64,000 bases of DNA from Niebla homalea. Taxonomy: Eukaryota > Ascomycota > Lecanoromycetes > Lecanorales > Ramalinaceae. The first letter of the stretch is position 1. Each line of letters starts with the position of its first letter. This document shows, piece by piece, positions 10,435-22,000 of the stretch. The position numbers and the translations under genes are program-made. Below the pieces are notes generated by a model. That model saw only the letters and a list, made by a program, of their open reading frames with translations, was not told where the DNA came from and ran no database searches. Location of the stretch: assembly GCA_019925105.1 (NCBI GenBank), contig JAHGAU010000001.1, positions 992,001 through 1,056,000 on the forward strand. The letters are read 5' to 3'.

Positions 10435-11257
10435 AAGTTTAAGTTATAATCTAAAATCCATAATAATTATAATATATAAAACTTTTATTCTATATTAAAT
10501 ATATTAAAATTATTATTATCGTTTTAAACCGGTATAAATAAGTTATTTTATTTTAACTTAAAGTTTTTAGATTTCTTAAGAACTTAATTAACTTTTTCTT
10601 TTATTTTAATATCCTTAAGCTTATTATTTATTCCTTTTTTAAATATAGGATCGGGTTTAAAGTTAATAAATCGATTAAATTAATTTATACGTAGGTAATC
10701 GTATTCGTTAAATTAATATTTAATGTTATAAAGGTATTCTTTTAGCTTAATACTTTTACCTTTAAATATAAGCTTATTACTATTTTTTAATATTATTTTA
10801 ATTTTCATTAATAATAAAGGCTAAGTAAAATAAAATTAACTTCTTTCTATTATTATACCGTATATAATTTTGAAATTGCTCCTTAAGATTAATAAAAGCG
10901 ACTAAGAAGTTAACTAAATTATTTATATTAAATTCGTAAATCTATATTAATATAAAAGCCTATTTTTTAATAACCTTAATAAAATCATAATATACCCGTT
11001 TTTTATTAAGTACTTTAAGGATAGTGCTATTTTTAACTTTTATAAGTACCTAAATATACTTATTAAATTATACTTTAGCATTTTAACGAGAATTAGGTCT
11101 TATTATAATTTTATAATATTCTTTTTTTACCGTTAAAAAACGTACGGAAATTAAAGGTATAAACTTAATTTTAAAAATACGTAAGTAATTTTATAGGTAA
11201 TAATTTACGTCCTTAAGGTAAATAAGGTTTATTTTACTGACTATAGAGTATATAAAG
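10435..11257. other. RIP-eroded sequence after the unknown relic
   Basis: Plus-strand frames here are short. One reads FFKYRIGFKVNKSIKLIYT and later FNFH with many TAA codons, which could be an eroded C-terminal extension of the relic ending at 10434 or unrelated sequence. No family is recognised. Confidence 0.35.
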
Positions 11258-11640
11258 TTGTTAATTTTAATAAAAGATATATATTATTCTTTTTATTCTT
11301 ATAGTTCTGGCTTTTATATTTATAAACGGGGGGACGGCCAAAGGGCAGCGCTTTCCGGCTTCTGGGTTGGCGTCCTCTCAATTAGGATACGTATATATAT
11401 ATCGGCGATATTGTGCCTCGCCGCCTTATCTTTTATATAAATACGGCCTTCTTTTTATACTTTTTCCTTCTTTCCTTTATCTTCCGTTTAACGTTTATAT
11501 TAATTATATATTTAACGGTTTTATAATAGCTCGCTTAGACCTTAATTATAGCCCTCTTATTAATCGATATAGTTACGGCAATTCTTTTAGCTTTAATACC
11601 GATTTTTATTTACGTTTTTCTTAATTTTCTTAATCCTTAT
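11258..11640. other. GC-richer low-RIP island, possibly regulatory or LTR-like
   Basis: The core 11325-11445 keeps CpA, TpG and GC-rich runs (GGGGGGACGGCCAAAGGGCAG) against very AT-rich flanks. It is followed by a TATATAAATA-type box (about 11433-11443) and a pyrimidine-rich stretch, a layout resembling a promoter or an LTR U3/R region. A stop-free plus frame of 86 codons (11367-11624) crosses it, but the peptide is low-complexity and hydrophobic and is probably a by-product of reduced mutation. I found no second copy in this window, so an LTR is not demonstrated. Confidence 0.35.
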
Positions 11641-12719
11641 TAATTTTTCCTTATTTTATATAATATTATAATAAGCGTCTTAATTAATTATCTTATTACC
11701 TTAATTACCCTATTTTTACGGTTAACTAAGCAATTAACGTAATTAATTAATAACGTTAACGATATTAAGTCCGTATTACCCTTAAAATAAGGATTAATCG
11801 AAAAAATACTTTACTTTTTTTAAGTAAGTTTCTATTACGTTATTAATACTTAGTTTAGAGTTAAGCAATTAAATAAGCTATTAAACCTTCTTATTAATTA
11901 ACTTAATTTAATAACTATAATAAATAGTATTATTTAAATTAAGAATTAAAGCCGAAAAAATATATACGATCTTAATTAAGGTCCTTTAAACATTATAAAT
12001 TATAATAACTTGGTTAAACTATATCCTTATCGTTTAATTTAAAAGCCTTATTAAGATTGAACCTTTATAGAATTTTTAAATAATTATTTCTTAAATAAAA
12101 CGGCTAGGGAAGGTTAATTAATCAAAATTAAAATATAACTTTAAGAAAACCTATTTACTTATAAAATATATAAAAGCGTTAATTAAACAATAAAAAAACT
12201 TAAAGAAAAAGATCGTTATAATTAAAATTCGTAATCGGTATACGTAAAATTATTAAGTAAAAACCTTTTAAATTATTTATCCGTTTTACGTAAAGGATTA
12301 TAAAAGAATAATACCGTTAATACGTTAAGGGAAGGCTTAACTTAAAGATCTTTTTACTCCGATAAATATAAATTAAAATATATAAACGTTTTTAAGGGGC
12401 GGTAATAAAACTTAAATTACGCCGGCGGTTAAAACGAATATAAGGTTTTAACGGTTAAAAGGCGTACCTATATATATTAATTAATATAAGGACTAATTAA
12501 TAATTAACGATCGAATACTTTAAATAATCTTATAGTTCTAAGTATAAAAAGCCTTTTTTTTACCGTCTTATTCTTTATTTCGAAGTTCTTATTTAGATTT
12601 CTTTAATTTAAATAAGTCGATATATTTAAATCGCCCGGTTTTTTTTATAAGTTACGTTTTAGAATAATCTTTATTAATATAAATATTATTAATTTTTACA
12701 ATTAATTATTACCAAAAGC
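11641..12719. other. RIP-eroded sequence
   Basis: AT-rich, mostly stop-dense in all frames. A plus-strand stretch near 12170-12420 reads as Lys/Asn-rich peptide and may belong to the coding relic that follows. No family is recognised. Confidence 0.35.
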
Positions 12720-13430
12720 GGACCTATATGGTAAAAAGCGGCCTCCAATATTTAACGGTAATATTCTTACTATTAATAAATAATATAAAACTTATTAAGC
12801 TTTCGGATTAAATAACCGATTAAGTATTTAAGACTATAATCTAATTAAAATAATAAATATAGTTATTTTACTACTTAATAAACTCCCCGATCCTTTTAAC
12901 GAATTAAAACTAAATATTGAAGGTATTAAAGTTAACGTTAAAGGTAAATTACTTTATTTTATAATACGGATAATAATTAACGACTTTATAGATATAATAA
13001 AAGAATTAAGTTTTAACCGTAAACGTTATTATATTAATAACGATATTAATTAAGACTTCTTAAACCTTAAGGAGATTTTATTTAATATTAAGGAAATAAA
13101 AAAGCTATAATAAATAAACGTAAATAAAAACTTAATAGAAATTCCCGCGGTAAAGAATAATTAAAAAGGATATATTAATTTTAAATCTAGATAAATTAAA
13201 AGTAAAAATAAATATATTAATTCCGTTTACTGTTAAATATTATATTAATAATTTATAAAAGAACCGAAACTTTAATATAATAAAAATTTAAAAACTTATA
13301 ATAAATAGGACGTTAAATAATAAAGTAATAACGCTTAAGAAGCTCCGTAAGAATATATTAATATTTAAGATACTAAGTAAGAAACTATTATTATTAACGT
13401 ATATATAAATAACGGCTTACCTTTTAAAGA
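12720..13430 (+). pseudogene. Unknown coding relic, first frame
   Basis: One plus frame is stop-poor. It runs without a stop for about 69 codons at roughly 12841-13046 and carries peptides such as LLNKLPDPFNELKLNIEGIK and INDFIDIIKELSFNRKRYY. After a TAA it continues as DFLNLKEILFNIKEIKKL with scattered TAA codons, through IEIPAVKN and on to TIIINVYINNGLPFKE near 13430. The composition (Asn, Lys, Ile for probable Asp, Glu, Val or Thr) fits mutated hydrophilic coding DNA. The next relic segment continues two bases out of phase, so there is one frameshift or two genes. I recognise no domain. A gag-like or other disordered transposon protein is possible. Confidence 0.5.
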
Positions 13431-13451
13431 ATAAGATAATAAATACGGTAG

Positions 13452-14170
13452 AGAGCGGAGTTTATTAAGAACTTTACCGACTTTTATAAAGGGTATAAAA
13501 GTTAAATAAGATTTATACTTTATTGCGATAACCTTAATATTAATAGATTATCTCCCTTTAAAGATTTTATTCTATATTAAAAGAACGAACTTTTATTATT
13601 ATATTTCTTTCTTTTACGTTATAACTTTTACGTTTTAGTAATAACCTATATATTAATTTACGTATTAATTATTAAGAGTCACTATAATAACGGGAATTAT
13701 CCCTTAATTAGCGGAAATAAAAAAGCTTAATAGGATAATAAAACGGTAAAAATAAAAGACGTAAAAAAGGGACTCCTAGGGGATTATAACGTAAAGAACG
13801 CTTTATTACGTCCTATAAAGAAAAAGCGTTAATTTACCGTAAAGAAAAAATTATTTTTAAAACGTTATATTTAAAAACGTCGTTTTTCATCCTGATTCTT
13901 TTTAATTAAAGAAACCGAAATAAGGGTTAAATTAAATATTAATAACTATACGTTTATAAAAGTCTATCGTACCTTAAACTTTTTACCCGCTTTTTACTTT
14001 CCTTTTTCAATTAATTATCAGAAAGAACCAAAATATAATAAGAAGCCTAAAGGAATAACAGTTATTTATAAGTAATAATATTAAAAAAAAGGAGATTTTA
14101 TAAAAAAGAAATATAAAATAGGAATATAAAAGGTTTCAGAAGTAATATTTAATTTAATAAAAAAAGTCTT
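13452..14170 (+). pseudogene. Unknown coding relic, second frame
   Basis: Between 13452 and 14073 one plus frame has only six stops in about 207 codons, similar to the density in the confirmed LINE reverse transcriptase. Peptides include RAEFIKNFTDFYKGYKS, INRLSPFKDFILY, IKDVKKGLLGDYNVKNALLR followed by a basic PIKKKR, and NINNYTFIKVYRTLNFLPAF, closing with KPKGITVIYK. The basic cluster followed by hydrophilic sequence suggests a nucleic-acid-binding or capsid-type protein, but this is only inference. No catalytic motif is visible. It lies directly after 12720-13430 in a shifted frame. Confidence 0.5.
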
Positions 14171-14539
14171 AAATATATAGTATTTATCTTATAGTTCCGG
14201 AATTAATATAAAATTGGAGGGAGAAAAAGGCTTTAAAAAGTAAATAATAACCTATTAATAAAGCAAAGTTATATTTATTTTATTATATAATAAAAATTAT
14301 AAGTTTATATTTAATTATCCTTTAAATATAAATTATTTAATTAATAGGAAGTCTATTATTATAGTTTATTTAATAAAATACGTTTATTGAGAATTTCTAT
14401 AATTATATCCTTATAATCTTATAAGAATTATTTCCGGTCGTAAGAAATTATTTTTAAAAACTTTTATTTAAATAACTTAATTATTAAAACTTAATAAAAT
14501 ACTTTTTTATTAGGAATATTACTTTAAAATATATTTAAT
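14171..14539. other. RIP-eroded sequence, possible tail of the preceding relic
   Basis: The plus frame of 13452 continues with more frequent TAA codons (ISYSSGINIKLEGEKGF-like peptide near 14190-14240, then Tyr/Asn/Ile-rich sequence). No motif is recognised. Confidence 0.3.
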
Positions 14540-14596
14540 ACCAACTTTAATAATAAATATTTAATATATCTTATATAACTATAAATAGAATATTTT
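14540..14596. repeat. 57-bp segment, copy A (related to 18973-19029)
   Basis: Aligns without gaps to 18973-19029. By eye there are about nine differences, all transitions, as expected for RIP-diverged copies of one sequence. Homology stops abruptly on both sides. In both copies it lies near the end of a plus-strand relic with low-complexity sequence. It may be a conserved piece of two related transposon proteins, or a short element end. Confidence 0.7.
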
Positions 14597-17500
14597 TTAT
14601 TATAACTAACTTCTAACCTATCTTTATACGTATAATACTTTAATTACCGTACCCTTCGAGGTTTCTTTTTTACTTTCTTTTTATCTTCTTTAACTTATTA
14701 TTTAACTATATATATTATTTCTATCGCCTTCGTTATTTTTATTATCGTTCCATTTATATTTACTTCCTTTAGCTTAAGCGCGATTTTCTTTTAATTTTCT
14801 TCGTTTTCTTTTTAATAACTTATAATCTAAAATAAATTATCCTTATAATAAATTTTAATAAATGAGAATATTATAATATAAATATATGGATTTATATTTA
14901 TAATATTCCGTCCTTTTTTAATAAAGACAGAATACTTATATAATATATTAATAATAATAGACCCGGGGATTACCCGGTAATTAAGAGTATATACTTTAAA
15001 TCGTCCCTTTTTTTCTTTTTCTCTTTCCGCTTATATTATATATATCTGAAATACTTTACGTATAAAGTTAAATAAAATTTTATAAAGTTTTAATTAATAA
15101 CTTTTTTAAATTTAAAGTAATAAACGGTTTTTTATATTTTAAGTTAATATTATAATTAAGGGTAATTTAAGTAGTACTTAAAGCCTTATTTATTTTCTTA
15201 TTCTTATGATTTATATTAAGGCGAATTTCTATAATAATAATATATATTATAAAAAGTATAATAACGATTAAAAAGAAAACTTATTATATTTTTTAATAAT
15301 ATATATATAATAGAAATTTCAAGTTATTAACCTTAAGAAGGAAATATTAAGTTTATAAAAGTTTATAAATTAATATGAGATTTCCGATTATTATAATTAA
15401 GGTTATAAAATAAGAAATTAAATTTAAAATTAAGATATTTTTCTTAATACTCTTTAAATTAAATATTATTACGTAATAAATAAAGTTAAGAAATAGGAAT
15501 CCAATAAAATTAATTATAAAGATTATTTAAAAATAAAAACCCTTATTAATTAAGTTATAACGTAAGCTATAGTCTAAATAAGTATATAATAAATTTTAAA
15601 ATAAATTATATTAATATTTAATAAATAATACTATTATAAAAAAGTATATAATAAAAATAAAAATAAAAATAAAGTGACGATAAGCCTATTTATATTTAAA
15701 ATAAAAATTTATTCCCTTAAAAATTTGGCTTATATATAATAATTATAATTATTAACGTACCTTCTTAAATCCCTGATTTAAGGTTATTATACCTTTATAG
15801 TTATTATATACGTAAAGGAAAATCGAATAAGAAGCTTTATAGTAAGTTTACTTCTTAAATTATTTAGATATAGATTATATAAAGTAATTCTTTATTAATT
15901 ATTAAATATTATAAATAAAATCTTTAAATTAAATAAAATAATTAAGGTAATATCGACCATATATTTTAATATTATAATCCCTATTTATAATTAAGAGAGT
16001 AGTTAAAGTATAAACTTAATACGGCCAAATTATAAATAAAAAGGGTATAAAGTTATTATAAAGAAGACGAGAGTATTAATAAAAACGTTAAGTTGGATAG
16101 CCAGTGAAAACCTTTCTATAATAAAAAGGTTATTATATAAATAAGAACCAAAGAAATAAGGTTAAGTAAGGTTAAGAAGCCAGAAACCGTAAATAAAAAG
16201 CAATAAAGGGGTCCGAAAGGTAAATAAAGTAATAAAATATATAATTTTTCGTAAAAACTTTTTTATAAATATATAAAGGCGTAAATAATATAATAACCGT
16301 CTTTCTACCTTATAAAATCGGGGATTTAATATAAATACTTTTAAATAATATAGGCTTTACTTTATTAATACCGTTATTAAATAGGAGTATAAATTTTTAA
16401 TAAAAGATAAACCTTATAAAAAAATAATCCAGACGTTTTAAGATATAAATATTTATACTAAATCTTATAAGAATTTAGATATATTAATAATATATACGGA
16501 TGGAAATAGGATATTTTATTAATAAAATATTAATAAAATAATTTAAGATGTTTTAAGCGTAATATTATATAAAGCCGTATAAATTACGGATTTAAATAAG
16601 GTTTTATAGGATTCTTTTAATAATATATATATTTATAGTAAATAAATCTCCTTTAAGAAGGTATTTATTAATTAACATAAAAGTTATATTATTAAGAAAC
16701 TTTATTTAACGTTTTTATAATAAAAGCGGACCTAAATACTTAAAGAAATTAGGCTTTTTACGTTAATAACGTCCGATAAAAAGAATAACGGAACCTTAGT
16801 ATAAATAAATAAATAGTTAATTAGGATCCCAATAATATAGTGATATATTAATTAATTATAAACGTTTTAATTTAATTTATTAACTTTTTAAATATTATAA
16901 TAATATTACCTCTTTAATAAATTTAATCTTCCCCGCGTAAATAAAGTTAATAATCTCCAGTATCCCGTTATTTATTTATATAATATTTCTTATATTTAAA
17001 ACCTTTCTATCTTTTAATTTATAACTTTAATTATAATAAATAAAATAATACGTATATAATAAACGAAGGTAAAATAACGATAAATAATACTTAGAATTTA
17101 ACTCGTCTTAATCCTATATCCTTTTCGTAAAATAACTTTATATAAAGAACTTATAGATCTATCTAAAATTAAGGCTTATAGTACGATAATTAAAATAGGG
17201 TAATATAATATTTATTAGAAAAAAAGAAGAATATAAATTTTAATATATTTATAGTTACGACTTTTAATTAAAGTTCTATAAGTGGATTTAAGGCCGTTAT
17301 TAATAATATTTACGTTAATTATTTCTGTAATCCTAATTATAAATTAATAAACGGAATTAATAAAAAATATATTTATTATTTCCCCGAATTAAATAATATT
17401 GGTATTATAAATATTAATAAGTTTTACGTTTAATATTTCCTTAAGTTCGATTAAGATAATATTATTAAGGAATTATATTTAAAAACATATTATAATTTAA

Positions 17501-18586
17501 TTAATTAAAGGATTTAATTCCTGAAAGCTTAAAAATAAATAAATTTAATATTTAATTTATTAATATTTATTAATTAATATTATTATTATTAAAGCAATCT
17601 TAACTTATTAAATTTAATAATAATAAAATATTTCCCCTTTTATATATTGCTTTTAATCTAATATCTTTAAGTATTTCTTAAGCTTTCTTAACTTTTTAAT
17701 TTATAATAATATTTACCCCGTCTTAAATAATTATAGTATTTAATAAGCCTTTCCTTTTAATTAAGATGGTAATATATAGTAAATGTAAATATAATATATT
17801 GACATTAAAATAAGTTATCTAAATACTCCGTTTATATACTTTCCGCAAACTTTATCGTTACGTTAACTTAATATATTATATTAATAATATTTCTTTAAAA
17901 TCCGTATATATTTTTTTATAGAATTTATAATCTTAATATATTTCTTTATTAATTAAAAAACCTAAAATAAAGCTATAATATTAAGATTTAAATTATCGTA
18001 TTTACTTTTTATTATATTGATTAAATTCGAATTAATATCGGTATTAATATAAATATAAATAATATTTAGATAAAAAGATATAATATTATATTTTAATTAA
18101 ATATAATAAGATAAAGCTAGCTAGGAATATTTATTTCGAGAATACCCTTTCTACCGTTATTTAATTAATATATTATTATTTTATTATATAAGCCGTCGTA
18201 ATAAGGTTTAAAGATAACGATTAATAAAGTATGAAATACGTACGTTTTACGTAAGGGGTTTAAGGTGGGGCAAGGCGAGTTTAACGTAATATATAATTTA
18301 AGGGGAGACCTTATTAAAGTTAAATATTTATATTTAAGTTAAAAGTAGCTTTAATTACGGTAATAAGTTATAAGGTAAGTAATATTTTTCTTATTATTAA
18401 TTAATGAAATAAATTATTAAGTTAATACCTTATAGATTTTAACTAAAGAAATAAGTATAATAATAAAGAAGTTTAAAGCTTAATTCCTCCTTATCTTTTA
18501 ACGCGCCGATAAATAAAACGCGGTTTTTCTCCTTAATAAAATTAACGTATTTTTAAAATAACGCTTAACCCCTAACGTTTATAATA
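14597..18586. other. RIP-eroded sequence, no assignable gene
   Basis: About 4 kb of AT-rich DNA. It includes a short AAAAAT microsatellite near 15652-15673. A plus-strand stretch around 15690-16640 reads with moderately few stops and peptides such as SWIASENLSIIKRLLYK and LDILIIYTDGNRIFY, which may be coding but match no family I know. The stretch 18235-18320 keeps some GC-rich bases (AAGGTGGGGCAAGGCGAG) and looks less mutated. Confidence 0.35.
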
Positions 18587-18667
18587 ATGACCAATAGTAA
18601 TAACGGTCTATATAAATCTTATAAAGGCAATAACGGTAATAATAATATAAAAGTATTAACTTAAAAT

Positions 18668-18770
18668 ATTACGATATATATTACGATAAATATATTCCGA
18701 TAGATATTATAATAAATATATTACGATAAATATTACGATAAATATTACGATAAATATTACGATAAATATA
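18668..18770. repeat. 12-bp tandem repeat, unit ATTACGATAAAT
   Basis: Perfect consecutive units occupy about 18719-18766. Diverged units (TTCCGATAGAT, TTATAATAAAT) extend to 18668. The 12-bp period equals four codons, so the array is compatible with expansion inside a coding region. Confidence 0.85.
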
Positions 18771-18896
18771 ACTCTAAAGGTATATTACGGGATAAATTTA
18801 AAGGGTAGCTTTAAGGGTAAGATATTGAATTAATGCCTAATAGCAATAATAGTATTTATAAACCTTATAAAAGTAATAATAATAAAGACGGTATTT

Positions 18897-18962
18897 ATAA
18901 TTATTATAATAGATAGTACGATAAATAATATGATAAATAGTATAATAAATATTATTATAATA
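18897..18962. repeat. Degenerate 12-bp repeat block related to 18668-18770
   Basis: Units of the type AGTACGATAAAT and AGTATAATAAAT recur with about 12-bp spacing. They resemble the array upstream after further mutation, which suggests one larger repeat region interrupted by Asn-rich sequence. Confidence 0.6.
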
Positions 18963-18972
18963 AATATATAAT

Positions 18973-19029
18973 ACCGACTCTAATAATAAACACTTAACGT
19001 ATCTTATATAATTATAAGCAGAATATTTT
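18973..19029. repeat. 57-bp segment, copy B (related to 14540-14596)
   Basis: The less-mutated copy: it keeps CACTTAACG and AAGCAG where copy A has transitions. It forms the 3' end of the Asn/Tyr-rich relic. See copy A for the comparison. Confidence 0.7.
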
Positions 19030-22000
19030 AACGTTAAAGATACCTGGCTTTTTACTTTTAAAAGTTTAGTATTATTAACCTATAGTTTATTAATTCCTTA
19101 ATTTCTTTAACGCTTATTTAACTATTTATATAAAGGAAGTAATTAAAATGATTTCTTATAAGGCTAGAAAGTTCAATTAATTATTATTTTCTTTAAATAT
19201 AGATCCAATATTTAATTATTATGAACTTTAAGGTATAAATTCGGAAAAAGAAGTAAATTAAGAAAGGTTAAAACTTATATTAATTAATAAATTATTAATG
19301 TTTAAATATATTATTTTATAAAGTTTTAATAAATAATAATTATAAATATTCTTAATAAATTTATAAATAGTTTACTTTTCTTTATTATTTAAAACCGTAA
19401 AATTAAACTTATAAATTAAATAATAATAGAAAATAATTTCGTCTCTTTTAATTATAAGGTAATAACCGTAAATCTTTATTGACTTATAATTATATAAAAT
19501 AAAAAAAACGAGGATCTCCCAGTTTAACTTTTTTTTATATTTTACCGCTTTATAAAGCTTAACGATACTCTTTATAATAATGGTTATACTATATACGTTT
19601 TATTAATTAATAACGTTGAATACCGCGGTGCCGTATTTAACCTTATAGGTAAAGAAAAGAAAATATATCCGTATTATAATTATAAAGTAGGTAATAAATT
19701 TGGACCCGGGCTTATCTATAAAAAATTTAAGCTTATTTAATTATTCTTAATTAAATATAAATCGTTTAAATCCCATAATAAAATTAAGTTATAAATGAAT
19801 TTTACGTAAAGGGAAAAAGATTATATTATTCTATCCTTTATTAATTATTTCATAAAGATAATCAAGGTAATTAACGTTATAAATCGTTAATATTTAAGCG
19901 GAAAGAACGATTAATAAATTAATATCTTAAATAATTATAATCTTATTTTTATCTTATATTTTCCGGTAAGTTTTTTTAAATAAATTATTATAAAATAATA
20001 AGTTTTAAAAAACCGGTTAATTTATTTTTAATAATATCCGGTAAAAATCTTTAATATTCTTTAAAATATTATTATTATTAAATTTTTATATATAATTACC
20101 TTTATCTTTAAACTTAATTATATAGTCCGGATTCCTATATTAAGCGCTTTTAACTTCCCGTAATAATTAATTATTAAATATTTAAAAACTTAATAGTAAT
20201 TACTTATAATAAAGGGAAGTAAAAAACTTCTTTTTTATAAAAAGATAATATAAATAAGTAAAGGTATATATAGCTTAAAACGGCTCTTTAATATAATACT
20301 TCCGTAATTAATCTCTTTATCCCGGCTTTTTTAATAACTTGCTTCTTTTAAAATCTTCCTTAACTTAACCGTTTTACTTAAAGTATTCTTTTTATTATTT
20401 TCCAGTTTAAATTTAATATTAAAACGGGTTAATATTACCTTTATTAATATTATTTACGGACGAGGTTTATAATCGCTTTAAAGAAGGTTACTTTTAAATT
20501 TAAGATAAAGGATATTTAATTTCTTACTTTTCTTATCCTTATTCCCGTTTTTAAGAAAGTATAAATAGTTTATAAAGGGTTTACGGACGCTATAATACCT
20601 TAATCAGATTAACGTTATAATATAGTAAAAGAAGCAATAATAGCACCTATTTTTCTGCCTTCAGGAATATTACTTATTAATAAAGAAAGAGGTACCTATA
20701 CTTCCTAAATATAATTATTTTTAAATAAGGATTACTTATAAAATTCTTATATTACTTATAAATATAAGCTTTTATAAAAGGATTATTATTTTTTAATACT
20801 TTAAGGTTACTTTCTTATAAATAATTATTTAGATATTTAAAGTATAAAACCTAAATATTATACCTTAAACCTTTAATCTTAAAGGTTATTGCCGGCTTCG
20901 CTTAATATTTAATTTTACGTAATTACGGGCTATATTAATTAAAATAAAATAGAAAACCGCTAATATATAATAATTATAAAACGCGAAAAGTCTTAATAAA
21001 ATATTAAAAAAACATTAAGATCACGTAAACCTTAATTCTTTATTTATATAATTATATTAAATACGAATAAATAGTAAAGCAAAATCGGATAACGGATAAT
21101 TAAAATATAAAGAAGTTAGTAGGATATAAATTATTAATAGCTATATAGGGGAAATAACTAGAAGCTCTTTAACGTAATTAATTTATTTGGGACTATATAG
21201 CCGAGTTTCGTAAGGCGTAGTATTTTTGCGTAATAATTACTTAAGGGGTAACGGCGTATGGATATATTAATACTTAATTCTTTTAGTATAAGGTTAATAC
21301 TTAATATTACCGCGACCTTCCGAAAACGCCTTTAAAAGAGTAATTTACGTTAAGTATATATTATAATAAATAAGTTAATAAATATAATAACTCTTTCTTA
21401 TATAAAGTAATTAAGTAATACGTTCTTTAACCATAATATATTAACCTTAAAATAATCCTTTATAACCTCTTAACGGCGTATTATTAAGTAATTATTAATA
21501 ACGATTAATCGTTATTCTCCGAATAAAGAACTTTAAAAATAGAATATAATTAGGCTATTTAATAAAGTAATATAAAACAGCTAATATATAAAATAAAATA
21601 TAAGATAAAATAATAAATATATTTATAATATAAATTATCAATTTTAACCTTATTTATTTATACTATTATTTTATTATTTTTAATCTACCTTGCTACCTAA
21701 TTCATCTCCGCGATTTATTCCCTTTTTTATTATCTATTTAATCTCCTTTAAAATAAACTATAGCCGCTATATATAGTTATATAAGTTCCTTAAATCCTTT
21801 TATAAAGCGTTAAGTTATAAGTACTTAATATCTAGATTATTTAAATTAATTAAAGATATTTATAGCGATCTATTTATAGTATACCGTTTTTTCTAACTTT
21901 TTACTTCTTTTTTTACTTAATTAATCTTTATTAAGGAGAATACGATATTTCTATTATTAAATCTATAACTTTATAAAAAGATAAAAGCCGTCGTCCCTAA

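Larger units (their letters stand above)
18587..19029 (+). pseudogene. Low-complexity Asn/Tyr-rich coding relic
   Basis: A plus frame starts at an ATG (18587) with MTNSNNGLYKSYKGNNGNNN. It then runs through a repeat encoding YYDK units and a second Asn-rich stretch (LMPNSNNSIYKPYKSNNNKD) and more Tyr/Asp/Lys repeats, ending in the shared 57-bp segment. TAA or TAG codons replace probable Gln. The protein looks disordered and repeat-rich, similar in style to some retrotransposon Gag C-termini, but no zinc knuckle is seen. The opposite strand of the repeats also reads open, so the strand is not certain. Confidence 0.45.
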
